Source of the DNA: Laccaria trichodermophora | Lineage: Eukaryota; Basidiomycota; Agaricomycetes; Agaricales; Hydnangiaceae | NCBI GenBank assembly: GCA_018417955.1 | Contig: JACTVC010000025.1 | Span: forward strand, 806,001-870,000 | Length of the DNA stretch: 64,000 nt | Reading direction: 5' to 3' | Part shown: positions 46,900-57,400 of the stretch, one piece after another | Layout: each line of letters starts with the position of its first letter | How positions within the stretch are numbered: position 1 is the first letter of the stretch | Made by a program: the position numbers and the translations under genes | The notes under the pieces: model-generated | The model's database searches: none | Told to the model about the DNA's origin: nothing | The model's input: the letters and a program-made list of their open reading frames with translations, nothing else

Positions 46900-48063
46900 G
46901 GTGGTTTTGGTGAAAGGGAGGTGCTTAGCGCTCAGAACACGCTTTAAACGGCAGGCATGGGTGAAGACCGACTGAAATAGAAATTTTAGCCTCGTTTCAA
47001 GTGATGGTGTCTGATAAGGTCTCGGTGTCACTGTCAGAGGATGTGACGGTATCACCTGCGAGCGCTTGAGCAGTAGCTGGTTGCTATTGAGTCCATTGAA
47101 ATGAAAAGCGAGGAATACGCAACATTGAACTCGTAGATGCCTCTGCCTTAGATTCACAGCAGAACAGAAGGTTGGTGGTGTCATCAGAAGTTGTTCACGA
47201 CCGTCTTCAAAAGGGGGGTTGAGGTGGGGATCGCCTCGAGAAGCGTCCGCGCAAAATAACAAAGGGTGAATTGGGCATCGAAGTGAGTACAGGGTGTGTC
47301 CTATGACTTCCGCCATGCTGGCGGAGGCCAGTGCTTAGGAACAGCATCGCATGATAGTTGGAAGTTCTACAGAGTAGCCAACTTTGTCCACGATTGTGCC
47401 AGCGCACGCCAAGGTCTTTCGGTTGCGGCCAGGCTATGTCGCGGCTAGTTGATAATCTGGGTACAACTTGTATAAGACATTGAGGTGGGGTAGCTTGAGG
47501 TGTAGCATCATGCGAAGCGATAGCAGGAGCACGCATCTGTAATGCATGTCGCACATGCAGCTGCCAATTATCATTTACCCAACGCCAACGAAAAAGACGC
47601 GCAACGCACCCAAAACCCGAACTTGACAAGCTTCTCCACAATCCGGCCCAAGCTCGCTTAGCCTCTCCTCGAGCTAATCAGTGCTCTTATCAAGGTACTC
47701 CATGAAATACAGCATCCCCTCATTCGGTCCTAGCGTTCTTTCATGACGTCTTTGAGAGTGATGAGCGAGGTCGACGACGCATGGGTATGATATGTTGTTG
47801 TGTGCATGACTGAGATTGTTGATGGATATGGGCGGGAAGAGGGCGGTGAAGAGTTGGTGACGATTTCGCCACAAGGCATAGTTGGTGGAGAGACAGTAAC
47901 ACAAGAACAAACAAACAATTAACTGCTCGTTGTTTTGAACGTTTTGCGAACGTTCTCCAGCGACGTCCTTACACGCTCCAAGACATACTGTGTTCGATGT
48001 TCAACAAGTGGTCCACCGTCACGACAAGCGTTCGCAAAACCTCCAAATCCATTGTTATTGACC
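46900..48063. other. Intergenic, no gene recognised
   Basis: Upstream of arm B. Minus-strand frames at 47207-47641 and 47674-47910 have no recognisable content. Confidence 0.4.
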
Positions 48064-48251
48064 TCAGTACCGCCAAAATTTTGACAGTTCGGCAGTTCGA
48101 ACCGAGAACTGAACAGAACTGGACGGGGAAGAACGGTTCTTACCAGTTCAGTCCTGTTCGGTCCTCAGTTCTGCCTAGAGGTTATCAGTTCAGTTCTCAG
48201 TTCTCAAAAAGAGGTGGAGAACCGGACTGAACTGAACTTCGGCAACACTAG
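48064..48251. mobile_element. Short hAT-like foldback element (tentative)
   Basis: About 190 bp built from interspersed GTTC/GAAC and CAGTT/AACTG words that can fold back on themselves. The right end, read as reverse complement, is TAGTGTTGCCGAAGTTCAG, similar to TAGTGCTTGGAAGTCCGG at 63501. hAT elements begin with a TAG-like terminus. The left end is less clear (AGTACCGCC) and no exact 8-bp target duplication was confirmed. Confidence 0.4.
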
Positions 48252-50338
48252 ACTGCCTCAGGCGAGAGAAAATGGGAATATAAGAAAACGTACTTACGGA
48301 GAGGAACGGGTTACAGATGAAAGAAGTAGTGTCAAACTTTTACAGTTGATCGGAGCGATGTGTGCTCCTTTCCGGTCTCCACAACCTACGGCGTGCATTG
48401 ACTTTGTGAGGGATGAGATTACTCGTGATAGCGTGTTACAAATTTGTGCGGCGCCAACCCCTAGATATGAAATCGAAGCCCTCGGTTGCGAACGTGCTTC
48501 AAGTTCTGGGTTAAAAGAAGAAGGTAAAATTGCGACTTGAATGGAAACAAATGCTATGTAGGCATAACGAATGGACAGTAGATAGAAATTTGACGTGTCG
48601 CCCCGGCTCACCTGGAGGACAATGATCCCAAGTTGTCATGAAGATGCGCGTCGACGTGGTTCGTGCCCGCGAATGGCGTTGCAGTGCTATAAGTCGATGT
48701 TCCAGGTGCCAGCACTCGTTCTGGCCAAAATAAGCAGAAGCTTTCTTTAACATGTCGACCAGAGGTTTAACCCAATACGGGTGTACCACCAACCAACCAC
48801 CAACCCAAGAAAAAAGACTGCACGCATTGAGTGGAAATAGGAGCCAAGACCTATATATGATAGGTGAGTACCTACACAATAAAGCCAATAACGAGGCTTA
48901 CTTTCAAAGCAAACCGGTTGAACGTATTGTCAGGTCGCGCCGTTCCCAGTCCCTCCCCTCCGAGGCATCGAAATCCAACCACTAGGCGTCTTTCTGCAAC
49001 GTGACACGACGAGCTTCCACGGCGCAGGAGAATGTGTTTCGCGACAAAATCAGCCGCGTTGGCATTGGCATTACTCGAAAGACAAGCATTGATTGTAGAA
49101 GACGAGGCTCATGGAAAGTTCGTCGACCTCCCCCTGAGAGATTCTGCAAGACGTAGGTCCGAGCGCGGATGTTCCGCGAAACAGGTGATTCCCTGTGCCA
49201 ACACCACACGATGGAGATTCCCATCCGCTTGAAAGGGTTGAAAGTCATGACAGTCGTAAGAGGCGCCCCGCACTCTTCCACGGAATAGCAATAACCTTGG
49301 TTCGCGTACAAATGGAAAGTGATTCAACGAGTCTTCAAACTGAACTCCAGATCTTACGTTTCCTCGCCTGGAGAACAAGCATGGCGCAACTCACGATCTC
49401 GGTAAGAACCATCCCCAAGGTTTCGTGAATCCTCTAGCCTCCCCTTCGGCTCGTCCTGAACGAGGTAGTGAAACCCCAGCCTGCGTTCTTTGGCTCATCA
49501 TCTGCCATACTGGTATCTAGTTAATATTGTAGTACGTGTTCGTCATGAAAATAAATCTAATGGGTTGGTTGAAGAGAATTCGAAGAAGACCCACCTCATA
49601 GGGCCTCACGGGGAGGTGGTCAACTGAACGTAGCTCAAAACTTGTGGATGATCGTCTTGTGTAGTCAAATTGGTCACGGCGTCGCTTCACACTTGCTTCA
49701 CACTCTCATGGGAGTCACTACCTCTTTGCTTGTCAATACGTTTCTGACCGAGCTTCCTCAAACATCGCAACCTCTCACAAGGAAATTGAAAGATGTAGGC
49801 TACTTCGTGGGCCGGTTAGAAGGTGAGTTGCACACCGTGTTTTTGACGGCTCGTGCACCCACAAGAAATTACCCAGATTTCAAAGATGATAAGAGCTTCG
49901 GATTTGGCTAGGAGGTTGTATCTGGGAAGACTCAACTTGCCTAATGCCACGAGGTATTCAGTGATTCAGCTGCCACTGTAACATCTGGTTCTCAGTAATG
50001 GGTGTAGTACAAGAATCCCCACGTCGTTCATCAGGAAAAAAAGTTTTAGCCAGTAGATCGCCGGTTAGATCAGTAGCCGACCATACCTGTCATTGTCATT
50101 GATAGTTTGGCAGATCTCATCATTGTGCTGATTGTTGTCTGTAGACCGTCGGTCCGCTGCATTTTGCAATAGGGCTGACAGAGGTGCCGACACATCTATC
50201 ATCGGGTCTGTAGCTGCTGCCACGCACTACGGTGGCTATCAGTGCTACAAGGCTCTTGAAGACAGTTTACTTATATAATTATCGTGTTTTCATAGTCAAT
50301 CAATTATTGTCTTGAGATGCAGTAAACAGCGAATGTAT
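48252..50338. other. Gene-poor stretch, nothing firm
   Basis: Frames such as 49642-49911 plus and 48982-49378 minus are short and unrecognised. No repeat was identified. Confidence 0.35.
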
Positions 50339-51073
50339 CTACGAGCGATTCGAGCATTCGATGACGTGCATGCCAGTACGAGGGGGCCTCCTCATATACC
50401 CACTCATCCCACTCATATCCCTCACATACAACAAAGAAGAAAATGCCTCGCTCCTCAACGAACTCAAAACTAGCATAAACAGTGGGTCTTCCTCCCCTTC
50501 CTCCTCCCCATCCCACAACCTCCTCCGACCCTCAGCAGCATTATCCTCTTCTCCATATCCCTCACACCAATAAACACAGTGGGTAGTGTCCCCCGTCGAA
50601 TGCCCCAACTCGAGTTGTCGAAGCTTATCGAACCCTTCGCTGGTGTACGAGAAATCCGCGCTGAGAATGGAGAGGTTCTGGAGGGCAGGCATAGCCGATG
50701 TTGAAGGACAGAAAATGTGGCATTGTGGGCCAACGGTTGTGTAAAACCGGATTCCGTGTTCGTGGTCCCGTTCGTTGTGTTCACAGTTCGTCCGGCTCAG
50801 TCGATGGAGGGTTGATGGGAAGAGGTCCGTGCCCTTATTTCCATTTAGGAGACCTGGTGGAAGTAGGGAAGACGAGGAGGAGGTAGCGATTATAGGGGCA
50901 GCATTGGGTTGAACGTACTTTGTGACATACACGCACGACCATCGGATAATCGGAGTTGTAATTTGTATCGGCTCACAACCCGATGTCACATGATGGTTGA
51001 AAAAAAAAATATCTTTGATATCGCTCTTTCCTTTCAACCACGATCTTCCCCTTGCTTTTCTCAAGTCTTTCAC
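50339..51073 (-). CDS. Open frame, possible F-box/LRR fragment
   Basis: A 244-codon minus-strand frame without an ATG at its 5' end. The C-terminal half (MPALQNLSILSADFSYTS, LRQLELGHSTGD, LSSLRSEAFSSLL) resembles the LRR-like tail of local F-box proteins and contains an acidic run EEEGEEDP. The N-terminal half does not look coding. Either a fragment of an F-box gene or chance. Confidence 0.25.
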   Translation of the reverse strand: MKDLRKARGRSWLKGKSDIKDIFFFNHHVTSGCEPIQITTPIIRWSCVYVTKYVQPNAAPIIATSSSSSLLPPGLLNGNKGTDLFPSTLHRLSRTNCEHNERDHEHGIRFYTTVGPQCHIFCPSTSAMPALQNLSILSADFSYTSEGFDKLRQLELGHSTGDTTHCVYWCEGYGEEDNAAEGRRRLWDGEEEGEEDPLFMLVLSSLRSEAFSSLLYVRDMSGMSGYMRRPPRTGMHVIECSNRS

Positions 51074-53130
51074 CTGCTATCCACACACAGCACTTCCCAT
51101 GTGCGAAAACAAATAGGTAATCTCAAAGTTCTTCCTCCGTCTCACATTGCAAGCTAAATTCTTCCCAGAACTCAATTAACGGTGTGGTATGGTACATCCT
51201 CGGAGTCCCTCGCAACAGCCATCCTCGTGTACGTATCCCCCTTCCTCACCCATCCTACCCACTGACTAACCTCCCTCGTTCTAGTCTCTCCTGGGCTGAC
51301 ACAGCGCCGTGTCCACATTCAGCCGCCCCTACGGCTCCAGCACACTCAAGCTCCCAACACACCTTCCCATCCTCTGCCTTCCCATCCTCTGCCTTGCCCT
51401 CGCTCCGCACCAGTCCCTTGCAGGGTTCACGGCTGCCTCCATCACAGGTGCCCTGGTCGCCGTCGGTTTCTGGAGCCTCGTCGTACCATTCCGGAATGGA
51501 GGGCAGGATGTGACCTGGGTGCTCGAAGGTGGTGTCCGTGCCGTGGGATAACACTTTGGTGGTGGCGGGTGGGCAGGCATCATTTAGTAAATTTCGTAGA
51601 TGCTGTTTGTAATTTGAAATATATATCTATTCTGCATTTACTTCAAGTGGTTTCTATCTGTGCTATGTCATCCAATACTGTCTATATCTGCCTATATATA
51701 ACTACAGAACTTCCATAATATGATACCATGGGGAGCTATGTCGTGAGCAGCTAAGGCTATATATGTAATTATAGTACTATATAAATTGATGGTGATGCTA
51801 TGGGGTGCTATATAAAGGGGGGGTTGCAAAAGTGCTACCGTAGCTATCAGAACTATATTGTGCAATGTCGCAACCACTTTTTTTCCTGATGTTGGCTGTA
51901 GAAATGTCCCTTGGAAGGTCATAACCTTACGAAGACTTCTGTATGAAGGTCAAGGTTTGACGCCATTTATGGTGAGTTTCGTGCTTGGCATCTCCTCACA
52001 TCCGTTGACGACTTAATCCCTTTGCTCACCTAGATGCAGCTCGCCGCTCGCTTCCGCCGTTACATGGCAACCTTGGAACCAATAATATGTCTTGGGCAGG
52101 GTTCTTGTGGTAAGGTCTTTTCATTTTGACGTATCTCGCTTGACTTACATACGCCACCCAAGACAGGTATCTCTGATTGTCGGTGACGATCATCGCATCA
52201 AACTTTTGCGTCGGGGTGGGTTGGAAAGGTATAGCACACCTATTCCTCGACTCTCTGTGTACTAACGACTAAAAATCACTCAAGGTTGACCACGCTATTA
52301 GAAATCTGCTCTTATCGAGCACCCACCAACCCGTACAATGCGGCAATGCTCGAAATTACTCATCACGAATTCGAGACACGGGATGCTCTTATAGGTCCTA
52401 GAAATCGGGTGCGCACATTAGGGAGTCGGAGGGAGCGAGCTTTGAATCGAGACCTCCTAACGTTGTGAGCACTTCTGCGTCGTCGGGGGCAATTGATTTG
52501 ATTTGATTGTGTACCTTTTACCTGTCAGCAAACGCCCTTTGATCGGTTTAAGTTTTCCCCATATTTCTCAGAGCCGGCTTATATTTGTCTTTTCCTGGTT
52601 CCAAAACACTGAAAATAGGGTTCTCTCGATGTGGCTGAACGAGCCCATAGAAAACGAATAAATGCTGACGTCGGCCGGCCATCAAAGATGCTTAGGAATG
52701 CTGCCAACGTGTGGCAGGGAACAGGAAGATTGGTGAGTATGATTAAGGTCGGAAGTTGTTGAACACATACTCATTATTAAGGATAGAATTGTTCGGAAGA
52801 AACAAGGAAACCGCATAAGTAAAGATGTTATATCATGATATACAACGACAACAGGAGGAGGGGGAAGAATAGAAGGGGAGAATAGTGGATATCGAAGCGA
52901 GTAAGTGGTGAGGGGATGATGAAAGTGTAGGGCAATGTCATCTGAACATCCACATTCAACCCTGAACTTCAAGCTCTCGGCGATGAATTTGTTTCAAGTT
53001 ACATATTGTAACAACACTTAGGCAAAGAGGAAGAGAGGTGGGGGCCGAGAACCAACCGCATGCGCGATAACTCCGCCAACCACAAACTCAGACGCCAACG
53101 CCAACCGCGAGCACCAATGTTCCAACCTCG
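51074..53130. other. Gene-poor stretch
   Basis: A plus-strand frame at about 51309-51551 is open but lacks an ATG; 51640-51830 is rich in CTATATA words; 52030-52140 encodes a short MQLAARFRRYMATLEP-type frame ending in an intron-like donor. None is convincing. Confidence 0.35.
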
Positions 53131-53165
53131 ACCCTCCCAAGACCCATATCCGTCTCCTTATGGCA

Positions 53166-53780
53166 TTAGCAGTCGCCTCGGCACGGCCCACTTTGTCCAC
53201 TTTGAGAAGAAACACTGAAGGTGAAGAGTAGGGAGAACCATGTGAATATAGCTACTAGTTGGACTGGGGGTTCGCGCGTTAGTAAAGGGAAGGTAAAAGG
53301 GAAACAAGAGAAAGAAAAAGGAGGGGGAAAGGGAAAGAGGGGGAAAGAAGGAAAGGTGAAAGAGTAAGGAGGGTGAGGTAAAGTGAATGAGGAACAGAGA
53401 GGGAAAAGGGATGGAACGAGGAAGGGAAGTGGAAGGGGTAGGAAGAAGGGGGAGGCAGAGAAGGGGAGGGAAAAGGAGGAGAGGAAGACGGAGACGGAGA
53501 GAAAGAGGGAGAGGAATGCTGTTGTTGCTCGGACGCCGACGTCGCATATGTCTGTATAAGGGGAAGGGTTACTCGTACGAGAGGCGAGAGAGAAAAGGCA
53601 ATTCACCATACACGTTGGTACTAACAACCATAGGCGGCGTCGCGAGTTTCTTGAGGCGTTTCGCGATTAATTCAACTTGATGAGAAAGGTCGACTGTACA
53701 AAACCAGCGATAACGGGACAGCACCACGAGAGGAAAGTAGTGTCGGCTACAATGGTCCGTTTCGCAATCTCTTGGGCAAG
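53166..53780 (-). pseudogene. Decayed third copy of the four-span membrane protein gene
   Basis: The minus strand reads KRLKKLATPPMVVSTNVY, an intron, DICDVGVRATTA, and later QLVAIFTWFSLLFTF, matching HLKKLATPPTVVSIDVHD, DVGVLATTSS and RLVAIFPWFSLFFTF of the gene at 37792-38617 (copy 2). The nucleotide match continues through intron borders (ACTAGTAGCTAT before the last span). The first exon has a stop (AATTAA context near 53670), and the region for the second loop and third span is replaced by a pyrimidine tract (purine on the plus strand). It cannot make the full protein. Confidence 0.7.
53275..53520 (+). repeat. Purine (GGGAAA-type) tract, 245 bp
   Basis: Nearly pure G/A on the plus strand with motifs GGGAAAG, GGAGAGG and AGAAGG. 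It sits exactly where the loop and third span of the four-span gene should be, where intact copy 2 already has a pyrimidine-rich sense strand. Probably expansion of that tract. Confidence 0.75.
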
Positions 53781-54433
53781 GCAGATCGCATCATGTCATG
53801 CTCTGCATCGCAAAACTCTTCTCGTCCCGACATACGGGGAACATTTCCCAACTCGTGGTATCCTCCTATCCGTGGCACCCGTTCCGTTGAATCCAGATTC
53901 TTGACAAGCGATCCATCCCTGTACAGAAGCAGACTTCAGAGTCTTCGTTCACATCTTGTGTGGTTCTTTGTGACTGCGGGCTATTTTCCGTTTGGCGTCG
54001 TTGCTATCTATCTGGGTTCATTCATATGTCCCTTCAAGGCTACAGCTGTACGGTGCAACGGCAGGGTGTGTGTGGGTCGACGCGTCGATAGGCTGGGTAC
54101 GTGAGTAGCGATTTCGAGGAGGGTTGTTTTTCTCGCTATGTTGGTTGCTGAAGGGTTCTAGAGTCTGGGGGAAGGGGCGGTAGCCTGTAGGAGTGCCGGT
54201 TGTCTCAAATGTGATTGCTTACATTTAGTATCTCATTTTCCATCGTCCAATTTCGACATTTCGCACCGTCAGCCGCTAGAATTTGATTCGACAGAAGCAT
54301 GCCGAGGAGATCCATGATCAGTTGGGGGCAAGCAAAGGGAGAGAATGGGGCAAAGACAACGAAGGCTGTGGAAAATCCACACATTCTGCGTGTGGCTGAC
54401 ATGTTATGTTACGCACTACAAACCAAACAATAG
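53781..54433. other. Intergenic, no gene seen
   Basis: Promoter side of the microexon-array gene. Short frames only. Confidence 0.4.
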
Positions 54434-57400
54434 ATGGCGGCATCTTGGCTTTCGTTTCCACTACCACCTCCCTCGTCATCAGAGAAAATGTGGGGAAAAA
54501 GGCTACGTTTTTGGAAGGCCAAAACCCAGACAGCATTAGAAGCACCAGAAGCGGAATTCGAAGGTACGCACTCATATCCACCGCCTGTCCACCGTTTCCG
54601 TTATCTAGAACTTGTAACGCCATCTTACTAAGGACTGACTAAGGAAGTGTGTCAATCCAATATCGAGATCGAAGGTGCGCGCTCATCTCCACCGCTTCCA
54701 TTGTCTAGAACTCTAACGCCAACGCCATCTCAAGCACCGGATCAAGAAATGAGTCAGTCAAATATCGAAATCGAAGGTGCGCGCTCATCCCCACCGCTTC
54801 CATTATCTAGAAATCTAACGCCATCTCAAGCTTCGGATCAAGAAATAAGTCAGTCCAATATTGGACTCGAAGGTGCGCGCTCATCTCCACCACTTCCATT
54901 GTCTAGAACCTACGCCATCGCAAGTAGCAGATCAAGAAATGAGTCAATTCAATATCAAAACCCAACCAGCACAATATCTCGACCAGGAAAGACAAAAGAT
55001 CCGAGCTAAAAATGTTCGAAAAAGGGTCAAACGCTTCCGCGTGCTCATCATTGGCCGAGCCAATGCAGGCAAGACAACCATCCTCCAGAGAGTTTGTAAT
55101 ACAACAAAGCTTCCCAAAATCTTCAATCCCCAGGGCCATAAGGTTTGTGTTTTACACATACACTATGCCACTCAGTGATTTTATTGGCAGATTGACTTGT
55201 CTGAGCTGAATCCAACTGCAAAGGTAATCAAGAAGCCCTTTTGTTATTACCTTTTTCTCAACATCTGATAGCGGGGAGAGCACAACATTGAGAATGAAAT
55301 GATATTTGACAGCAACCCAGGATATGTCTTCCATGATTCTTGTGGCTTTGAAGCAGGTAGAACATTGGAGCTGGATGATGTCAAGAGCTTCATACAGCAC
55401 CGGTCAACAGCAACACATATGGAGAAACAGTTACATGCTATATGGTGAATGGCTGAGCAATGATGCTTGGATGTAACTGAACATAGTTTGCTTAGGTACT
55501 GCATTCCAATGAATGATCGAGCAAGGCCAATTACAAGGGCAGAGCTTGATTTCTTTGATGAGTGTGGGACTGGCATAGGTGGGTGGTTTTGTCTGAAAAA
55601 TCTGAGACTTTGCCTGTCTTGATTCTTGCAGTTCCTGTCATTATCTTGTTTACAAAAGCAGATTTGCTTGATGCTCCTACAATAGGAAAACTTGTTAAAA
55701 CTGGGATGAGCATTGAAGATGCTGCAAGCAAAGCTGGAGAAAAATCAATTAACAACTTCCACAAAGATTTTGGCCACATGCTATATGCAAAGAAATATCC
55801 TCCTAAGACACACATATATCTTCGGGGTAAATATATTCATTGTTTACAAATGCAGTAAACTGATCATATATTGCAGATATGCAAAATACTAGAAGTGACT
55901 GTAGTATGCTTATAAAGAAGACTGCAGCTGTTCTCTCAGACGATGCCATCTTAAAGCTGTTTCTTTCAGTTCAACAGAATCAATTGTCTCTGTCAGTGGA
56001 ATATGCAGTGAAAAGGTTGTTTGTTTTGACATTATGTAGTGAAACATGATGCTGATCAGTGATATTAGAGTTATGTTTGACTCTCAAGGGCATTGGTTAA
56101 AAACAAGAGAGAAGCAGATGATTACAATCAAGAATATATTGGAATACTTTCAACATATTGTAAGTGAAATTCAGGCTCTGTACTATATATGATGATGATG
56201 ATGGGTCATTCTGGGTTTTGAACAGGATGTAAGTCAGAGTTCAGGAGGCCTTTTCTGTATGCTGACAACATAATGGTTGGCTGTTGTACAGTGTGTAAGT
56301 CAGGGTTGAGGAGGCCTGTTCTGCATTATGCTGACAATGGCCTGCTCTGTGCTTTGAACAGCTTGTGAGTTACAGTGCAGGGGCCTTTTCTGCATGATGG
56401 TGACAATGGAATTGTTTGGTTTTAAAACAGAAAGTAAGTCAGAGTCTAGCAGGCCTTTTCTGCATGATGCTGACCATGGAATTGTTTGTGTTTGAACAGA
56501 GAGTAAGTTAGGGTCTAGGAGGCCCTTTCTGCATAATGCTGACAAGGGAATTGTTTGGGTTTTGAATAGGCTGTAAGTCAGGTCCAGGAGGCCTTTGCTA
56601 CATGATGCTGACAGTGGAATTGTTTGGGTTCTGTACAGGCTGTAAGTTAGAATCCAGGGGGCCTGTCTGCATGATGCTGACAATGCAGTTGTTTGGGTTT
56701 TGAACAGAATGTAAGTTGGGGTTCAGGGGGAATTTTCCACATGATGCTGATAATGAGCTGCTCTGGGTTTTTAACAGTTTGTAAGTCAGGGTCCAACAGG
56801 CCTTTTCTGCATGATGCTGATAATGGGCTACTCTGTGTTCTGAACAGGATGTAAGGCAGGTTCCAGGAGGCCTTTTCTGCATGATGCTGACATTGGAATT
56901 GTTTGGGATTTGAACAGTATGTAAGTCAGGGTTTGAAAGGCCTTTTTTGCATAATGCTGACAATGGGCCTCTTTGCATTCTGAACAGGATGTAAGTAGGA
57001 GGCCTTTGCAGCATGATACTGACAATGGGATTGTTTGGGTTTTGAACAGGCTGTAAGTCAGGATCCAGAAGGCCTGTTCTGTATGATGCTGACAATGGAA
57101 TTATCTGGGTTTTGAACAGGATGTAAGTCAGATTCCAGGAAGCCCTTTCTGCATGATGCTGACAATGGGATTGTTTGGGTTTTGAATAGGCTGTAAGACA
57201 GCATCCAGAAGGCCTTTTTTGCATAATGCTAACAATAGGTTGCTCTGCATTTTGAACAGGATGTAAGTCAGGCTCCAGGAGGCCTTTTCTGCATGATGCT
57301 AACAATAGACTTGTTTGGATTTTGAACAGGCTGTAAGTCAGGGTCCAGAAGGCCTGTTCTGCATGATGCTGACAATGGAGTTGTTTGGATTTTGAACAGG

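Noticed and set aside
47207..47641. Minus-strand 144-codon frame as a gene
   Set aside because: Composition and lack of any recognisable motif or intron structure suggest chance.
51640..51830. CTATATA-rich stretch as a MITE
   Set aside because: No terminal inverted repeats or target duplication could be found; probably simple low-complexity sequence.
53158..53547. Leu/Pro/Ser-rich minus-strand protein
   Set aside because: It is produced by the pyrimidine tract inside the decayed four-span gene.
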